Assembly (NCBI GenBank): GCA_964291465.2
Contig: OZ219928.1
Span: 310,001-374,000, forward strand
Direction: 5' to 3'
Source: JAGWBJ01 sp964291465
GTDB taxonomy: Bacteria > Chloroflexota > Dehalococcoidia > Lucifugimonadales > JAGWBF01
DNA length: 64,000 bases
Under the pieces are notes generated by a model. That model made no database searches. It was not told the DNA's origin and was given only the letters and a program-made list of their open reading frames with translations. This document shows, in pieces, positions 1 through 8,865 of this stretch. Position 1 is the first letter of the stretch. Each line of letters starts with the position of its first letter. A program made the translations under genes and the position numbers.

Positions 1-2756
1 TGGGACTCGGCCAGCCCGTCGAAGAGGCTGGACTGGCCCCTCTCCCTCCGGTGGGCCTCGCTCTGAGCGAAGGAGAGTATCTGCTCGGCTACGTCTAGGA
101 TGGCGGCCCTGCTCCCGAAGCAATCGAAGGCCCCCACCTTGATGAGGCTCTCCAGGGTCCTGCGGTTGAGACCCCGCAGGTCGGCGCGGCTGCAGAAGTC
201 GTCTATGGAGGTGAAGGGGCCGTCCCTCTCCCTCTCCTCCAGGATGGGGCGGATGGCGCCCTCTCCCACGTTCTTCACGGCGGCGAGGCCGAACCGGATG
301 GCCTGCTGGCCGGCCTCGTCCTTGTCGATGGTGAAGTAGGCGTCGCTGCGGTTGACGTCTGCCGCGTGCACCGGGATGCCAAGGCGGAAGCACTCGCTCA
401 CCGCGCCGGCCATCTTGTCCGGGTGGTCGACGCGGGAGTTGAGCACCGACGCCATGTACTCCACCGGGTAGTTGGCCTTGAAGTAGGCGGTCCAGTAGGA
501 GATGAGGGCGTAGCTCACGCTGTGGGCCTTGTTGAAGGCGTACCCGGCGAAGGGCTCCAACAGGTTGAACACCTCTTGGGCCAGATCCGTGGAGTAGCCC
601 TTGGCCGTGGCGCCCTCAATGAAGCCGTCCCTCTCCTGGCTCATCAGCTCGGTGATCTTCTTGCCCATGGCCTTGCGCACCACGTCGGCGCGGCCCAGGG
701 AGTATCCCGCCAGGGTCTGCAGGATGAACAGGACCTGGTCCTGGTAGACGATTACCCCGTGGGTCTCCCGCAGTATCTCCTCCAGGTGGGGGTGGGGGAC
801 CTTGATGGGGGCCTTTCCGTGCTTGGCGTTGATGAAGGTGTCTATGTGCTCCATGGGCCCCGGCCGGTAGAGGGCGATCATGGCGGAGATGTCCATCAGC
901 GAGGACGGCTTCAGCTCCTTGATGTACCGCTGCATGCCCGCGCTCTCCAGCTGGAACACGTCGGTGGTCTTGCCCGAGGAGAGCAGCTCGAATGTCTTCC
1001 GGTCGTCCAGGGGCAGGCGGTGGATGTCGATGCCTATCCCCTTGGTCTGCTCCACCATCTGCACGGCCCTGTCCAGGATGGTGAGGCTGGTGAGCCCCAG
1101 AAAGTCCATCTTCAGGAGTCCCAGCTTGGCCACCGGGTCCATGGCGTACTGGGTCATGGCGAGCTGCCCGGAGTCATCCCCCCGCACGGGCCGCTGCAGG
1201 GGCAGGTACTCGGTGAGGGGCTCGCCGGAAATGACCACGCCGGCCGCGTGGGTGCTGACGTGGTGGACCGTGCCCTCCAGGCTCCGGGCCGTGTCCACCA
1301 GCTTGTGGATGGCCTCGTCGGAGCGGTACACCTCGGCCAGCTCCGGGTTCATGGCCAGGGCGTCGTCCAGCGTGCGACACTTGAAGGGGACGAGGCGGGC
1401 CACCCGGTCCACGTCGGCGTAGGTCATGCCCAGGACGCGGCCCACGTCCCGGAGGGAGGCCTTGGCGCCGAGGGTGCCGAAGGTGATGATCTGGGCGACC
1501 TTGTCGTGCCCGTACTTCTCCGTGACGTAGGCGAGCACCTCGTCCCTGCGGTCGTCCTGGAAGTCCATGTCGATGTCGGGCATCTCCTTGCGCTCCACGT
1601 TCAGGAAGCGCTCGAAGACCAGCCGGTACTCCAGCGGGTCCACCTCGGTCACCCCCAGGCAGTAGAGGGCCACGCTGGCTGCGGCGCTGCCCCGGACCCC
1701 GAACAGTATCTCCCTCTCCCGCACGAAGGAGATGATGTCCCACACCACCAGGAAGTAGTTGGAGAACTGGGTCTGCCTTATCACCTCCAGCTCGTAGCTC
1801 AGCCGCTCCTCCGCCTCGGGGGAGGTGCGGGGGTACAGCCGCTTGAACCCCTCCCAGCAGAGCTGGGCCAGGTACTCGTCGGGGTCCGCGTCCCCGGGCA
1901 CCGGGTAGCTGGGCAGGTGCATCTCCCCGGTGGCCAGGTGGACGTCGCAGGACTCGGCGATGACCTCGGCGTTCTTCAGGGCTTCGGGGAAGTCCGGGAA
2001 GAGCTCCTCCATCTCGGCCGCGCTCTTCAGATAGTAGGAGTCGTCCTCCATCTTCAGGCGCTTGTCGTCCTGCTGGGTGGTCCCGGTGTGGATGCAGATG
2101 AGGACGTCCTGCAGGTACGAGTCGCCCCTGTCCACGTAGTGTCCGTCGTTGGTCACCACCAGGGGGATGTCCAGCTCCCCCGCAAGCTGCACCAGACCCT
2201 GGTTGATCTTCTCCAGGTTCTCCACGTGCTCGTGGCGCTGGAGCTCGAGGTAGTAGGCGCCTTCGCCCATCAGGTCCCTGTACCACCGGGCTGCCTCTCG
2301 GGCGTCCTCCAGCCGGTCCTCGGCGATGAACCTGGGCACCTCCGCGGTGGGGCACCCGGCCAGGATGACCAGGCCTTCGTGGTACTGCTCCAGCAGCTCC
2401 CGGTCCACCCGGGGCTTGTAGTAGTAGCCCTCCAGGTGGGCCTGGCTGACCAGTCGTATCAGGTTCTGGTACCCCGTGTTGTTCCTGGCCAGCACCGTGA
2501 GGTGAAAGGGGCTGCGCTCGGCCTGGGTCTTGGTGTGGCGGCTGCCCTGGGCCACGTACACCTCGCAGCCGATGATCGGCTTGATCCCCGCCTGGCGGCA
2601 CTCGGTGTAGAACTCCACGACACCGTACAGCGAGCCGTGGTCGGTGATGGCCAGCGCATCCATGCCGAGCTCCTTGGCGCGGCTGACCAGATGCGGGATG
2701 CGGCTGACCCCGTCGAGAAGGCTGTACTCGGTGTGTACGTGGAGGTGAGTGAACAT
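1..2756 (-). CDS. dnaE: DNA polymerase III subunit alpha, C-terminus cut by window edge
   Basis: Replicative DNA polymerase catalytic subunit (C-family), acting in the replisome. About 918 residues are visible; the family is usually near 1150, so the OB-fold and tau-binding C-terminus lie outside the window. The N-terminus is a PHP domain (HLHVHTEYS near residue 4, ITDHGS near residue 38). The palm carries PDIDMDF at about 393-399 and KMDFLG near 550, which supply the three metal-binding aspartates. Further on come the FNKAHSVSY motif and a helix-hairpin-helix ending in LESLIKVGAFD close to the window edge. The ATG at 2756 matches the usual start just before the PHP HxH motif. No operon partner is visible upstream. 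Confidence 0.97.
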   Translation of the reverse strand, partial: MFTHLHVHTEYSLLDGVSRIPHLVSRAKELGMDALAITDHGSLYGVVEFYTECRQAGIKPIIGCEVYVAQGSRHTKTQAERSPFHLTVLARNNTGYQNLIRLVSQAHLEGYYYKPRVDRELLEQYHEGLVILAGCPTAEVPRFIAEDRLEDAREAARWYRDLMGEGAYYLELQRHEHVENLEKINQGLVQLAGELDIPLVVTNDGHYVDRGDSYLQDVLICIHTGTTQQDDKRLKMEDDSYYLKSAAEMEELFPDFPEALKNAEVIAESCDVHLATGEMHLPSYPVPGDADPDEYLAQLCWEGFKRLYPRTSPEAEERLSYELEVIRQTQFSNYFLVVWDIISFVREREILFGVRGSAAASVALYCLGVTEVDPLEYRLVFERFLNVERKEMPDIDMDFQDDRRDEVLAYVTEKYGHDKVAQIITFGTLGAKASLRDVGRVLGMTYADVDRVARLVPFKCRTLDDALAMNPELAEVYRSDEAIHKLVDTARSLEGTVHHVSTHAAGVVISGEPLTEYLPLQRPVRGDDSGQLAMTQYAMDPVAKLGLLKMDFLGLTSLTILDRAVQMVEQTKGIGIDIHRLPLDDRKTFELLSSGKTTDVFQLESAGMQRYIKELKPSSLMDISAMIALYRPGPMEHIDTFINAKHGKAPIKVPHPHLEEILRETHGVIVYQDQVLFILQTLAGYSLGRADVVRKAMGKKITELMSQERDGFIEGATAKGYSTDLAQEVFNLLEPFAGYAFNKAHSVSYALISYWTAYFKANYPVEYMASVLNSRVDHPDKMAGAVSECFRLGIPVHAADVNRSDAYFTIDKDEAGQQAIRFGLAAVKNVGEGAIRPILEERERDGPFTSIDDFCSRADLRGLNRRTLESLIKVGAFDCFGSRAAILDVAEQILSFAQSEAHRRERGQSSLFDGLAES

Positions 2757-2941
2757 CGGCTACCCTAAGACAAAATACAACATATATGAGACCGAGGCGG
2801 TGAAGGTACCATATGACACCCCATCGGTGAAGTCAAGGCAGGCCGGGAGGAATTTAGAAAAGGGGTGGCAGGGCGTCGGGAGCCGTGGTCCATGTCATGC
2901 CATCGACCTTTGTTTGCGCTTCAAGATGTGTGTGTACGACG

Positions 2942-2970
2942 TTGACATGTACATGCCATAGATGTATACC
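2942..2970 (+). promoter_or_regulatory. Sigma-70 promoter of the BrnT/XRE module with overlapping palindromes
   Basis: TTGACA at 2942-2947, a 17-nt spacer and TATACC at 2965-2970 form a near-consensus promoter. Two copies of the self-complementary hexamer GTATAC (2964-2969 and 2972-2977) overlap and follow the -10, a natural place for an autorepressor. The expected transcription start near 2977 leaves only about 8 nt before the ATG at 2985 and no Shine-Dalgarno, so the toxin message would be nearly leaderless. The rest of 2757-2941 shows nothing recognisable. Confidence 0.7.
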
Positions 2971-2984
2971 TGTATACGTCAGAC

Positions 2985-3248
2985 ATGGAATTCGAATGGG
3001 ACGAGGCCAAGCGAAATGCAACCCTGATTGAACGCGGAACAGACTTCGCATCGGTGGCGGGCTTCGACTGGAATACCGCCGTGGTGGAGCGCAGTGACCG
3101 GCACGATGAGATTCGCTGGGTCGCGACCGGCTACATCGAAGACCGCCTTCACAGGGTCGTCTACACAGAGCGGCGCAACAGGCGTCGCATTATCAGTCTG
3201 CGCAAGGCCAATGCACGGGAGAGGAGAGACTATGAGCGCCAACGCTGA
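2985..3248 (+). CDS. brnT: BrnT-family toxin
   Basis: 87-residue protein of the BrnT (RelE-like ribonuclease) family, which inhibits growth by cleaving RNA. Family hallmarks are visible: the N-terminal FEWDEAKR, GTDFASVAGFDW, then VVYTERRNRRRIISLRKA and a C-terminal ARERRDYE. Length is typical. The gene overlaps the downstream XRE regulator by 17 nt, as expected of a toxin-antitoxin operon. The partner is unusual: BrnT is normally followed by BrnA, a ribbon-helix-helix antitoxin, whereas here it is an XRE protein. There is no Shine-Dalgarno before the ATG. Family assignment is by motif recognition; activity is inferred. Confidence 0.85.
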   Translation: MEFEWDEAKRNATLIERGTDFASVAGFDWNTAVVERSDRHDEIRWVATGYIEDRLHRVVYTERRNRRRIISLRKANARERRDYERQR

Positions 3249-3759
3249 CATCGACCAGCTGACGTTTCTAGAATATGCCAGGGTGATGCTGGCCGAGACG
3301 GGCTCAACCACGACCTTTGACGCACTTGTGCTCAGCCCGTTGACTGAGCTGCAGATTGAGACGCAGTACGGAGAGGAGACAGCCATCAACGTTGGGATCG
3401 CCCGGGACCCGGAGGACCCGACGTGGTGGAAGGAAGACTACGCCAGGATGCGCCGGACCATTGCGAGGACACAGCGTGCAACTACAGACGTTGCGGTCCC
3501 TCCAGGAGAGACGCTGCGGGCCGAGATCCAGGCCAGGGGCATTAGTCAACGGAAGCTGGCCAAGGCAATGGGCAGGCCGGTCCAGAACATCAACCTGATC
3601 GTACTCGGGCGCAAGGCGATTACACCACGCACGGCCTTGGAGTTGGAACAGGTCCTTGGCGTCCCAGCCCACGTATGGGTCAGGCTGGAAGCTGACTATC
3701 GGCTTGCCCTGGAGCGGGCCAAGACGAAGGTAGGACCACACGATATGCCGGCCGGCTAG
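3232..3759 (+). CDS. XRE/HigA-like antitoxin paired with BrnT
   Basis: 175-residue protein with a C-terminal helix-turn-helix of the HigA type at about residues 90-150 (ARGISQRKLAKAMGRP, then ITPRTALELEQVLGVP and VWVRLEADYRLALE). The N-terminal 80 residues do not match a domain I can name. The ATG at 3232 lies inside the end of brnT and is preceded by a GAGGAGAG Shine-Dalgarno, so translation is probably coupled. It should neutralise the toxin and repress the promoter at 2942-2970. It is longer than a typical HigA (about 100 residues). The same frame stays open upstream, but the coupled ATG with its ribosome site is the better start. Confidence 0.8.
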   Translation: MSANADIDQLTFLEYARVMLAETGSTTTFDALVLSPLTELQIETQYGEETAINVGIARDPEDPTWWKEDYARMRRTIARTQRATTDVAVPPGETLRAEIQARGISQRKLAKAMGRPVQNINLIVLGRKAITPRTALELEQVLGVPAHVWVRLEADYRLALERAKTKVGPHDMPAG

Positions 3760-3776
3760 TCCACGGCTTGCCCAGG

Positions 3777-3900
3777 GATGCTCTGAACAACCCCAGGTGC
3801 CTTCCGGGTTTTTGAGCCCTCCCTCTTGCCCCCGCCCTCCCCGGTCGGGATTGGGCCCCGCGCTCCGCGTGGGCAAGGAATCCTCACCCACTGGTCAACG
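3777..3900 (+). repeat. Dispersed intergenic element, copy A (terminator orientation)
   Basis: Lies between the convergent antitoxin and SDR genes. It reads GATGCTCTGAAC, an imperfect hairpin, GGGTTTTTGAGCCC, a C-rich stretch, then CGCGCTCCGCGTGGGC and a copy of TCACCCACTGGT. The first half is shared with copy B (15286-15354). The second half is shared with copies C, F and G. Strand is given as the one reading GAGCCC. The hairpin plus T5 follows the antitoxin stop in the right orientation to terminate transcription. Confidence 0.7.
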
Positions 3901-3925
3901 GCCAGAGGACCTGTTCGGACCATTC

Positions 3926-4699
3926 CTAGATCAGGGACCGGCCCTGGCCGGCGTCGACGGGGATGCAGGCGCCGGTGATCATGCTGGCGCGCTCGGAGGA
4001 GAGGTATGCCACCAGGTCTCCCACCGGCTCCGGCCAGCCGAATCTTCCCACGGGCAGGTTCCTGGCGATGAACTCCTCCACCACCTCGGGGGGCTGCTGG
4101 TTGGAGAAACGCTCCCACGTCCCACCCGGGTGGATGACGGAGCCGGGGGCGATGCTGTTCACCAGCACGTTGTCCTTGACGAGCTCGACGCCCGTGAACT
4201 TGGTGCAGGCGATGAGGGCCGCCTTGGACGCCATGTAGTCGGCGGACCCCCCGTGCTCCCGGCCGTATATGGAGGAGATGTTGACGATGCGCCCCCACTT
4301 GCGGTCCCTCATGCCGGGGATGGCCAGGCGCATCAATCGCATGGCCCCGAAGAAGTTCACCTCGAACCCCAGCATGAAGGTCGCCTCGTCGGTCTCGGCG
4401 AAGCCGGCGCCCCTGCGCCCGCCCACGTTGTTCACCAGGATGTCCACGGGTCCCAGGGCCGACACCGCCCCGTCGTAGACGGTCCGGGCCGCCGACTCCT
4501 CGGCCATGTCGGCCACGACGCCCGCCGCCGATACCCCCAGCGCCCGCAGCTCATCCACGGTGCCGTCCAGGGTGCTGCGGGTCCTCCCGCAGATGGCCAC
4601 GTTTACGCCCTCTCGCGCCAGGGCCAGGGCCGACACCCTGCCCAGTCCGCGGCTGCCGCCGGTCACTATCGCCACCCTGCCCTGAATGCCCAAGTCCAT
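3926..4699 (-). CDS. SDR-family NAD(P)-dependent oxidoreductase
   Basis: Classical short-chain dehydrogenase/reductase of 257 residues. It has the Rossmann glycine motif TGGSRGLG at about 12-19, NNVGG in strand 4, and the catalytic Ser with YMASK (Tyr and Lys present). The C-terminal proline-glycine region resembles 3-oxoacyl-ACP-reductase-like members. The substrate cannot be told from sequence. The start ATG at 4699 begins MDLGIQGRVAIVTGG, with AGGAG upstream; the frame is open further upstream but that part is not SDR-like. It sits 49 nt downstream of polA on the same strand and may be co-transcribed. Confidence 0.88.
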   Translation of the reverse strand: MDLGIQGRVAIVTGGSRGLGRVSALALAREGVNVAICGRTRSTLDGTVDELRALGVSAAGVVADMAEESAARTVYDGAVSALGPVDILVNNVGGRRGAGFAETDEATFMLGFEVNFFGAMRLMRLAIPGMRDRKWGRIVNISSIYGREHGGSADYMASKAALIACTKFTGVELVKDNVLVNSIAPGSVIHPGGTWERFSNQQPPEVVEEFIARNLPVGRFGWPEPVGDLVAYLSSERASMITGACIPVDAGQGRSLI

Positions 4700-4748
4700 G
4701 GTCGGTCTCCTTCTCCGGTATCGGTGCCCGCCGTACGGCGGGCGGGGC

Positions 4749-7538
4749 CTACTCCATGTCTCCCCAGTTGTACCCCGTCTTGAAGTCCACATTCAGGGGC
4801 ACGTTCATCTCCAGCGCCCGGGGCATCTCCTCCAGGACCAGCTCCCGCAGGTCGTCCACCTCCCCGGCGGGCACCTCGAACAGCAGCTCGTCGTGCACCT
4901 GGAGGAGCATCTTGGCCTGAAGGGCCGACTCCTGGATGCGGCGGTGGACCCGTATCATCGCCAGCTTCATTATGTCGGCCGCGCCGCCCTGGATGGGCAT
5001 GTTCACGGCGGCCCGCTGGGCTGCCTGCCGCACGTTGTAGTTGCTGGAGTGGATCTCGGGTATGTACCTGCGCCGGCCGAGCATGGTGGACACGTAGCCC
5101 CTCTGCTTGGCCTGCTCCTTGACCGACTCGATGTACTGCTGTATCCCCGGGTACCGGGCGAAGTAGGTCTCGATGAACCGCTGTCCCTCCTCTGGGTTGA
5201 ACTCGGTCTGCTGGGCGATGCCGTAGGCGGACAGGCCGTACACTACGCCGAAGTTGAGCACCTTGGCGATGCGCCGCATATCCGCGGTGACCTGCTCCAT
5301 GCCCACCTCGTACATCTGGGACGCGGTGGCCGAGTGTATGTCCTCCCCGTTCAGGAAAGCCTCCACCATCCCCGGGTCCTCGGAGAGATGGGCGAGGACC
5401 CTCAGCTCTATCTGGGAGTAGTCGGCGGAGAAGAGGAGCCAGTCCGGCGCATTCTCCGCCACGAAGGCCCTGCGGACCTGGCGGCCCAGCTCCGTGCGTA
5501 TGGGGATGTTCTGGAGGTTGGGGTCGCTGCTGGACACCCTGCCCGTTGCCGAGCCCGTCTGGTGATAGCTGGTGTGGAGCCTGCCCGTGCGCGGGTTGAC
5601 AAGCTGGGGCAGGGAGTCCACGTAGGTCGACTTCAGCTTGGAAAGCTGCCGGAACTCCAGGATCTTGTCGATGATGGGGTGGGCGCCCCTCAGCCCCTCC
5701 AGCGCATTGGCGTCGGTGGTGTAGCCGCCGGTCCTGGTGCGCTTGGTCTTGGGAAGCTGGAGCTCCTCGAAGAGCAGGGAGCTGAGCTGCTGGGGCGAGT
5801 TCAGGTTGACGATGTGGCCCACCAGGTTGTAGATGTCCGCCTCCAGCGTTGCCATCTGCTGGTCCAGGTCCATGGACATCTCGTGGAGGGCGCCCGCGTC
5901 CAGGGCGATGCCGGTGCGCTGCAGGGAGACGAAAACGGGCACCAGGGGCATCTCCACCTGGGCGAGCAGCTCCCAGAAGCCGTCCCTCCTGACCTGCTCC
6001 TGGAACACGTCCCGGAGCCTGCCGGTCACGTCGGCGTCGGCGCAGGCGTAGGCCTGGGCCCGGTCGATGGCGACCTTGGCCATGGTGGTCTGCTTGGCCC
6101 CGGTGCCGATGAGGGCCTTGAGCGGCTCCATCTCGATGTTCAGCACGTCCAGTCCCAGGTTCTTGAGGCCCAGGGCCTTCCTGCCCAGCATGTGGGCTAC
6201 GATCATCGTGTCGAAGTCCATGCCCCCCAGGGCGATGCCGTAGCCCCCCATGACGGTGGCGTCGTAGTTGCCGTTGTGGGTCGTCTTCCGCACCTCTTCG
6301 GACTGGAGGACGGGCCTCAACGCCGCCAGCGTCTGCTCCAGGGGGAGCTGCTCCCCCTCGTCGTGGCCCACGGGCAGGTACCAGGCGCGCCCGGGCGACG
6401 TGGAGAAGCTCATGCCCACCAAGTCCGCGGCCACGGGGTCCTGGCCGGTGGTCTCGGTGTCGAAGGCGAACCTCCCCGACGCCGCCAGCTCCCGGACCAT
6501 CCCCTCCAGGGCCTCGGGGGTGGTCACCAGCCGGTAGTCAACCTGGGACGACGCCTCTCTCAGGTCCAGGGGCAGGTCCAGGGATGGGTCCGGCGAGGCC
6601 TGGGCCCCGTTGGCCTCGGGTGCCGGTCCGTCCGCGGCGTGGGGGTCGGGCACCCGGGGAAGGATGGTGTAGAACTCCAGCTCCCTGAACAGGGCCACCA
6701 CGTCGGCCTTGTTGTACGTGCCGAAGCGGCAAGTCTCCAGGTCCAGGGATACGGGCGCCTCCCGGGAGATGGTGGTGAGCATCTTCCCCTGGAAGGCCCG
6801 GTCCCGGCTAGAGGACAGCGACTCCCGGACCTTGGGCGGGGTCACCTCGTCGATGCGCTCGTATATGCCCTCGAGGCTCCCGAACCGGGTGATCAGCTTC
6901 ACCGCCGTCTTGTCGCCAACGCCGGGGACGCCCGGGATGTTGTCCGAGGGGTCTCCCTTCAGGGCCTTCAGGTCCGGCTGCAGTTCCGCCGTCAGGCCGC
7001 CGTACCGGGCCCGGATCTCGTTCTCGTCGTACACCTTCCTGTCCTGGATGTTGTGGTGCAGGGCCACCCTCACCCAGGGAGAGACGAGCTGGAAGGTGTC
7101 GGTGTCGCCCGTCAGGATGACGGTCTCGATGCGCTGCTCCTCGGCCAGGCGGCAGAGGGTGCCTATGACGTCGTCGGCCTCGTAGCCTTCGACCTCGAAT
7201 ATGGGGACCCCGAAAGCCTCCACCATCTGCTTGATGCGGCCGAACTGGCCCTTCAGCTCGGGGGGAGTCGGGGGACGCTGCGCCTTGTAGTCGGCGAACT
7301 CCTTGTGGCGGAAGGTGGGCGCCGCCACGTCGAAGGCCACGGCGCAGTGGGTGGGGGTCCACTCCTGCAGGGCCTTGAGGAAGGTGTTGGCGAAGCCGAA
7401 GACGGCGGTGATGTCCTCTCCGGTCTTGCCCACCGAGAGGTGCTGGCGGACGCTGATGGCCCTCCACGAGCGGTGCACCAGGGCGTGGCCGTCGATGATC
7501 ATGAGCAGCGGCCGCTCCCGGGGAGAGAGCATGGGCAT
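4749..7538 (-). CDS. polA: DNA polymerase I
   Basis: 929-residue A-family polymerase for Okazaki-fragment processing and repair synthesis. It has three domains: an N-terminal 5'-3' flap exonuclease (MIIDGHALVHRSW, later GVPGVGDKTA), a 3'-5' proofreading domain with intact acidic residues (FDTETTG near 359, HNGNYD, YACADAD), and the polymerase. Polymerase motifs are DYSQIELR near 705, the O-helix motif RRIAKVLNFGVVYG, and VHDELLFE near 880. Retained DxE residues indicate active proofreading, unlike Taq polymerase. ATG 7538 is preceded by AAGGAAGGG; an upstream in-frame ATG at 7562 has no ribosome site. Confidence 0.96.
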   Translation of the reverse strand: MPMLSPRERPLLMIIDGHALVHRSWRAISVRQHLSVGKTGEDITAVFGFANTFLKALQEWTPTHCAVAFDVAAPTFRHKEFADYKAQRPPTPPELKGQFGRIKQMVEAFGVPIFEVEGYEADDVIGTLCRLAEEQRIETVILTGDTDTFQLVSPWVRVALHHNIQDRKVYDENEIRARYGGLTAELQPDLKALKGDPSDNIPGVPGVGDKTAVKLITRFGSLEGIYERIDEVTPPKVRESLSSSRDRAFQGKMLTTISREAPVSLDLETCRFGTYNKADVVALFRELEFYTILPRVPDPHAADGPAPEANGAQASPDPSLDLPLDLREASSQVDYRLVTTPEALEGMVRELAASGRFAFDTETTGQDPVAADLVGMSFSTSPGRAWYLPVGHDEGEQLPLEQTLAALRPVLQSEEVRKTTHNGNYDATVMGGYGIALGGMDFDTMIVAHMLGRKALGLKNLGLDVLNIEMEPLKALIGTGAKQTTMAKVAIDRAQAYACADADVTGRLRDVFQEQVRRDGFWELLAQVEMPLVPVFVSLQRTGIALDAGALHEMSMDLDQQMATLEADIYNLVGHIVNLNSPQQLSSLLFEELQLPKTKRTRTGGYTTDANALEGLRGAHPIIDKILEFRQLSKLKSTYVDSLPQLVNPRTGRLHTSYHQTGSATGRVSSSDPNLQNIPIRTELGRQVRRAFVAENAPDWLLFSADYSQIELRVLAHLSEDPGMVEAFLNGEDIHSATASQMYEVGMEQVTADMRRIAKVLNFGVVYGLSAYGIAQQTEFNPEEGQRFIETYFARYPGIQQYIESVKEQAKQRGYVSTMLGRRRYIPEIHSSNYNVRQAAQRAAVNMPIQGGAADIMKLAMIRVHRRIQESALQAKMLLQVHDELLFEVPAGEVDDLRELVLEEMPRALEMNVPLNVDFKTGYNWGDME

Positions 7539-7597
7539 GGTCCCTTCCTTGCTGCTGGTCATGGCGCACCGCCCGGAGGTTTTCGGGATACGCGGCA

Positions 7598-7603
7598 ATT
7601 ATA
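7598..7603 (-). promoter_or_regulatory. -10 element upstream of polA
   Basis: TATAAT on the minus strand, reading leftward from 7603 to 7598, about 60 nt before the polA ATG at 7538. A TTGGCC lies about 20 nt upstream as a weak -35. A start near 7591 would give a leader of roughly 50 nt. Confidence 0.45.
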
Positions 7604-7802
7604 CAACACCACACCGCCGGGGCGGCCAAGCTCCGTTTCCATAGGGAGGGGCATAAGCCCTGACAGAAGCGGGTTGATTCCCGGCGTATGCCATGAGTTA
7701 ATGGAACCGGGGGTGGTGGCGCGCCCCGGTTCTTAGTTCAGGAGACCGGAAACTTTGCCACCCCACGGCCACGAGAGAGCGTACCCGAAAAGGACGTCGG
7801 CA

Positions 7803-7822
7803 TTCGGTAAGTGTTTACCGAA
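7803..7822. promoter_or_regulatory. Perfect 8-bp inverted repeat before the beta-protein gene
   Basis: TTCGGTAA (7803-7810), spacer GTGT, TTACCGAA (7815-7822). It lies 18 nt before the TTG start at 7840 and directly upstream of the GGGGG ribosome site, so it could be a repressor operator or a leader hairpin. The rest of the 300-nt stretch between polA and this gene (7604-7802) shows no gene, tRNA or clear repeat; it holds the polA promoter at its left edge. Confidence 0.5.
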
Positions 7823-7839
7823 AGATTGGGGGTACTCAA

Positions 7840-8865
7840 TTGCTAGGATATGTGCCGATACTTAAGAGTAAACCCGCTGAGATTTGGGCATGGACAAACG
7901 CAAGCCCAGCCGTTTTGGATGCCACACGAGTTGTCTTTGAGGTGGTTCCGACCGAAACCAGGACATCCCCAGTCATTAACTTCGTCAATCGATTGACACG
8001 AAATTATCCCGCTGGGCAAGTAATCATTGTCGACTGCGACTTTTTTGGTCAAGACTCAAATGCGGTAACTGAGGTTTCCCTGGCCTTGATGCAGAAAAAT
8101 GTAAGTGAACGTCCTGTGTTTCGACTGAGCGATACACCTGCCATTGTTGGCCAAGTCCGACAGGCCTGCAGCCTACACGGCCAAGGAGCCTGTCTTCGGC
8201 TTGGCTCTGACGAAGAAGACCCTGACCCCGGGGTCTCTACCCAAGACGCGCTTGATGCCATAGATTCCATCGGGCTGAATATTTCTCAGATAGACCTAAT
8301 CATTGACTTTAAGGTAGTTGATTCCCCACGGGATGTATCTCGATGCACTCCGTTGGCATTGGACATGCTCTTGTGGGCGAGCAAGTGTGGCAATTGGCGC
8401 AGCGTAACCCTCTCTAGTGGCGCTTTCATCAGAACGATTACCGGCTTGCCGCTGGGTACAGTAAGCCAATTGACTCGCTTTGATGCTATCCTATTTGCTC
8501 GTGTCGTTCAGGGTAACCCAGCGATTATCCCAGACTTTGGTGATTACGGCATAAACTATCCAATACTCGGGCCGACTCCACCACGTGCCCCGAATCCCAA
8601 CCTACGATATTCAGATGGTCTCCAATGGCAGGTTGATCGTGAAGGAAGGCACTTGCCGGGAAACAGCTCGTTCTATACTATCTGCGAGCGCCTAGTACAG
8701 GCTCCCTATTGGCAGGGCGCCAACTATTCGGCGGGAGACAGAGAGCTTCAAGAATACGCCCAACGTCTTGGTGGCCCAGGCACTGCAACTAACTGGTTGT
8801 CGTTCGGAGAGTCACATCACTTTGCCCATGTAGTTGACCGCCTGGCCACTCTGGGCGTGCCTTGA
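7840..8865 (+). CDS. Beta-family (T4 beta-protein-like, sce7725-type) protein
   Basis: 341-residue protein resembling the beta-protein family first seen in phage T4 and its bacterial sce7725-type relatives. The N-terminal YVPILKSKPAEIWAW and VVFEVVPTE, internal strands IIVDCDFF and IDLIIDF, and the C-terminal TNWLSFGESHHFAHV fit that family as I remember it. The molecular function is unknown. The TTG at 7840 is chosen because GGGGG lies 7 nt upstream and it gives LGYVPILK; an in-frame GTG at 7852 is possible. It overlaps the opposing sce7726-type gene by 77 nt tail-to-tail. Base and codon use are clearly AT-richer than the flanking housekeeping genes, suggesting transfer. Confidence 0.7.
   Translation: MLGYVPILKSKPAEIWAWTNASPAVLDATRVVFEVVPTETRTSPVINFVNRLTRNYPAGQVIIVDCDFFGQDSNAVTEVSLALMQKNVSERPVFRLSDTPAIVGQVRQACSLHGQGACLRLGSDEEDPDPGVSTQDALDAIDSIGLNISQIDLIIDFKVVDSPRDVSRCTPLALDMLLWASKCGNWRSVTLSSGAFIRTITGLPLGTVSQLTRFDAILFARVVQGNPAIIPDFGDYGINYPILGPTPPRAPNPNLRYSDGLQWQVDREGRHLPGNSSFYTICERLVQAPYWQGANYSAGDRELQEYAQRLGGPGTATNWLSFGESHHFAHVVDRLATLGVP

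Noticed and set aside
366..2768. 800-residue open frame on the plus strand over dnaE
   Set aside because: It is the reverse-complement frame of a high-GC gene; composition is His/Val/Gly-rich with no domain, while the minus strand encodes clear DnaE motifs.
4686..7736. 1016-residue plus-strand frame opposite polA
   Set aside because: Antisense frame with no recognisable domain; polA motifs on the minus strand are complete.
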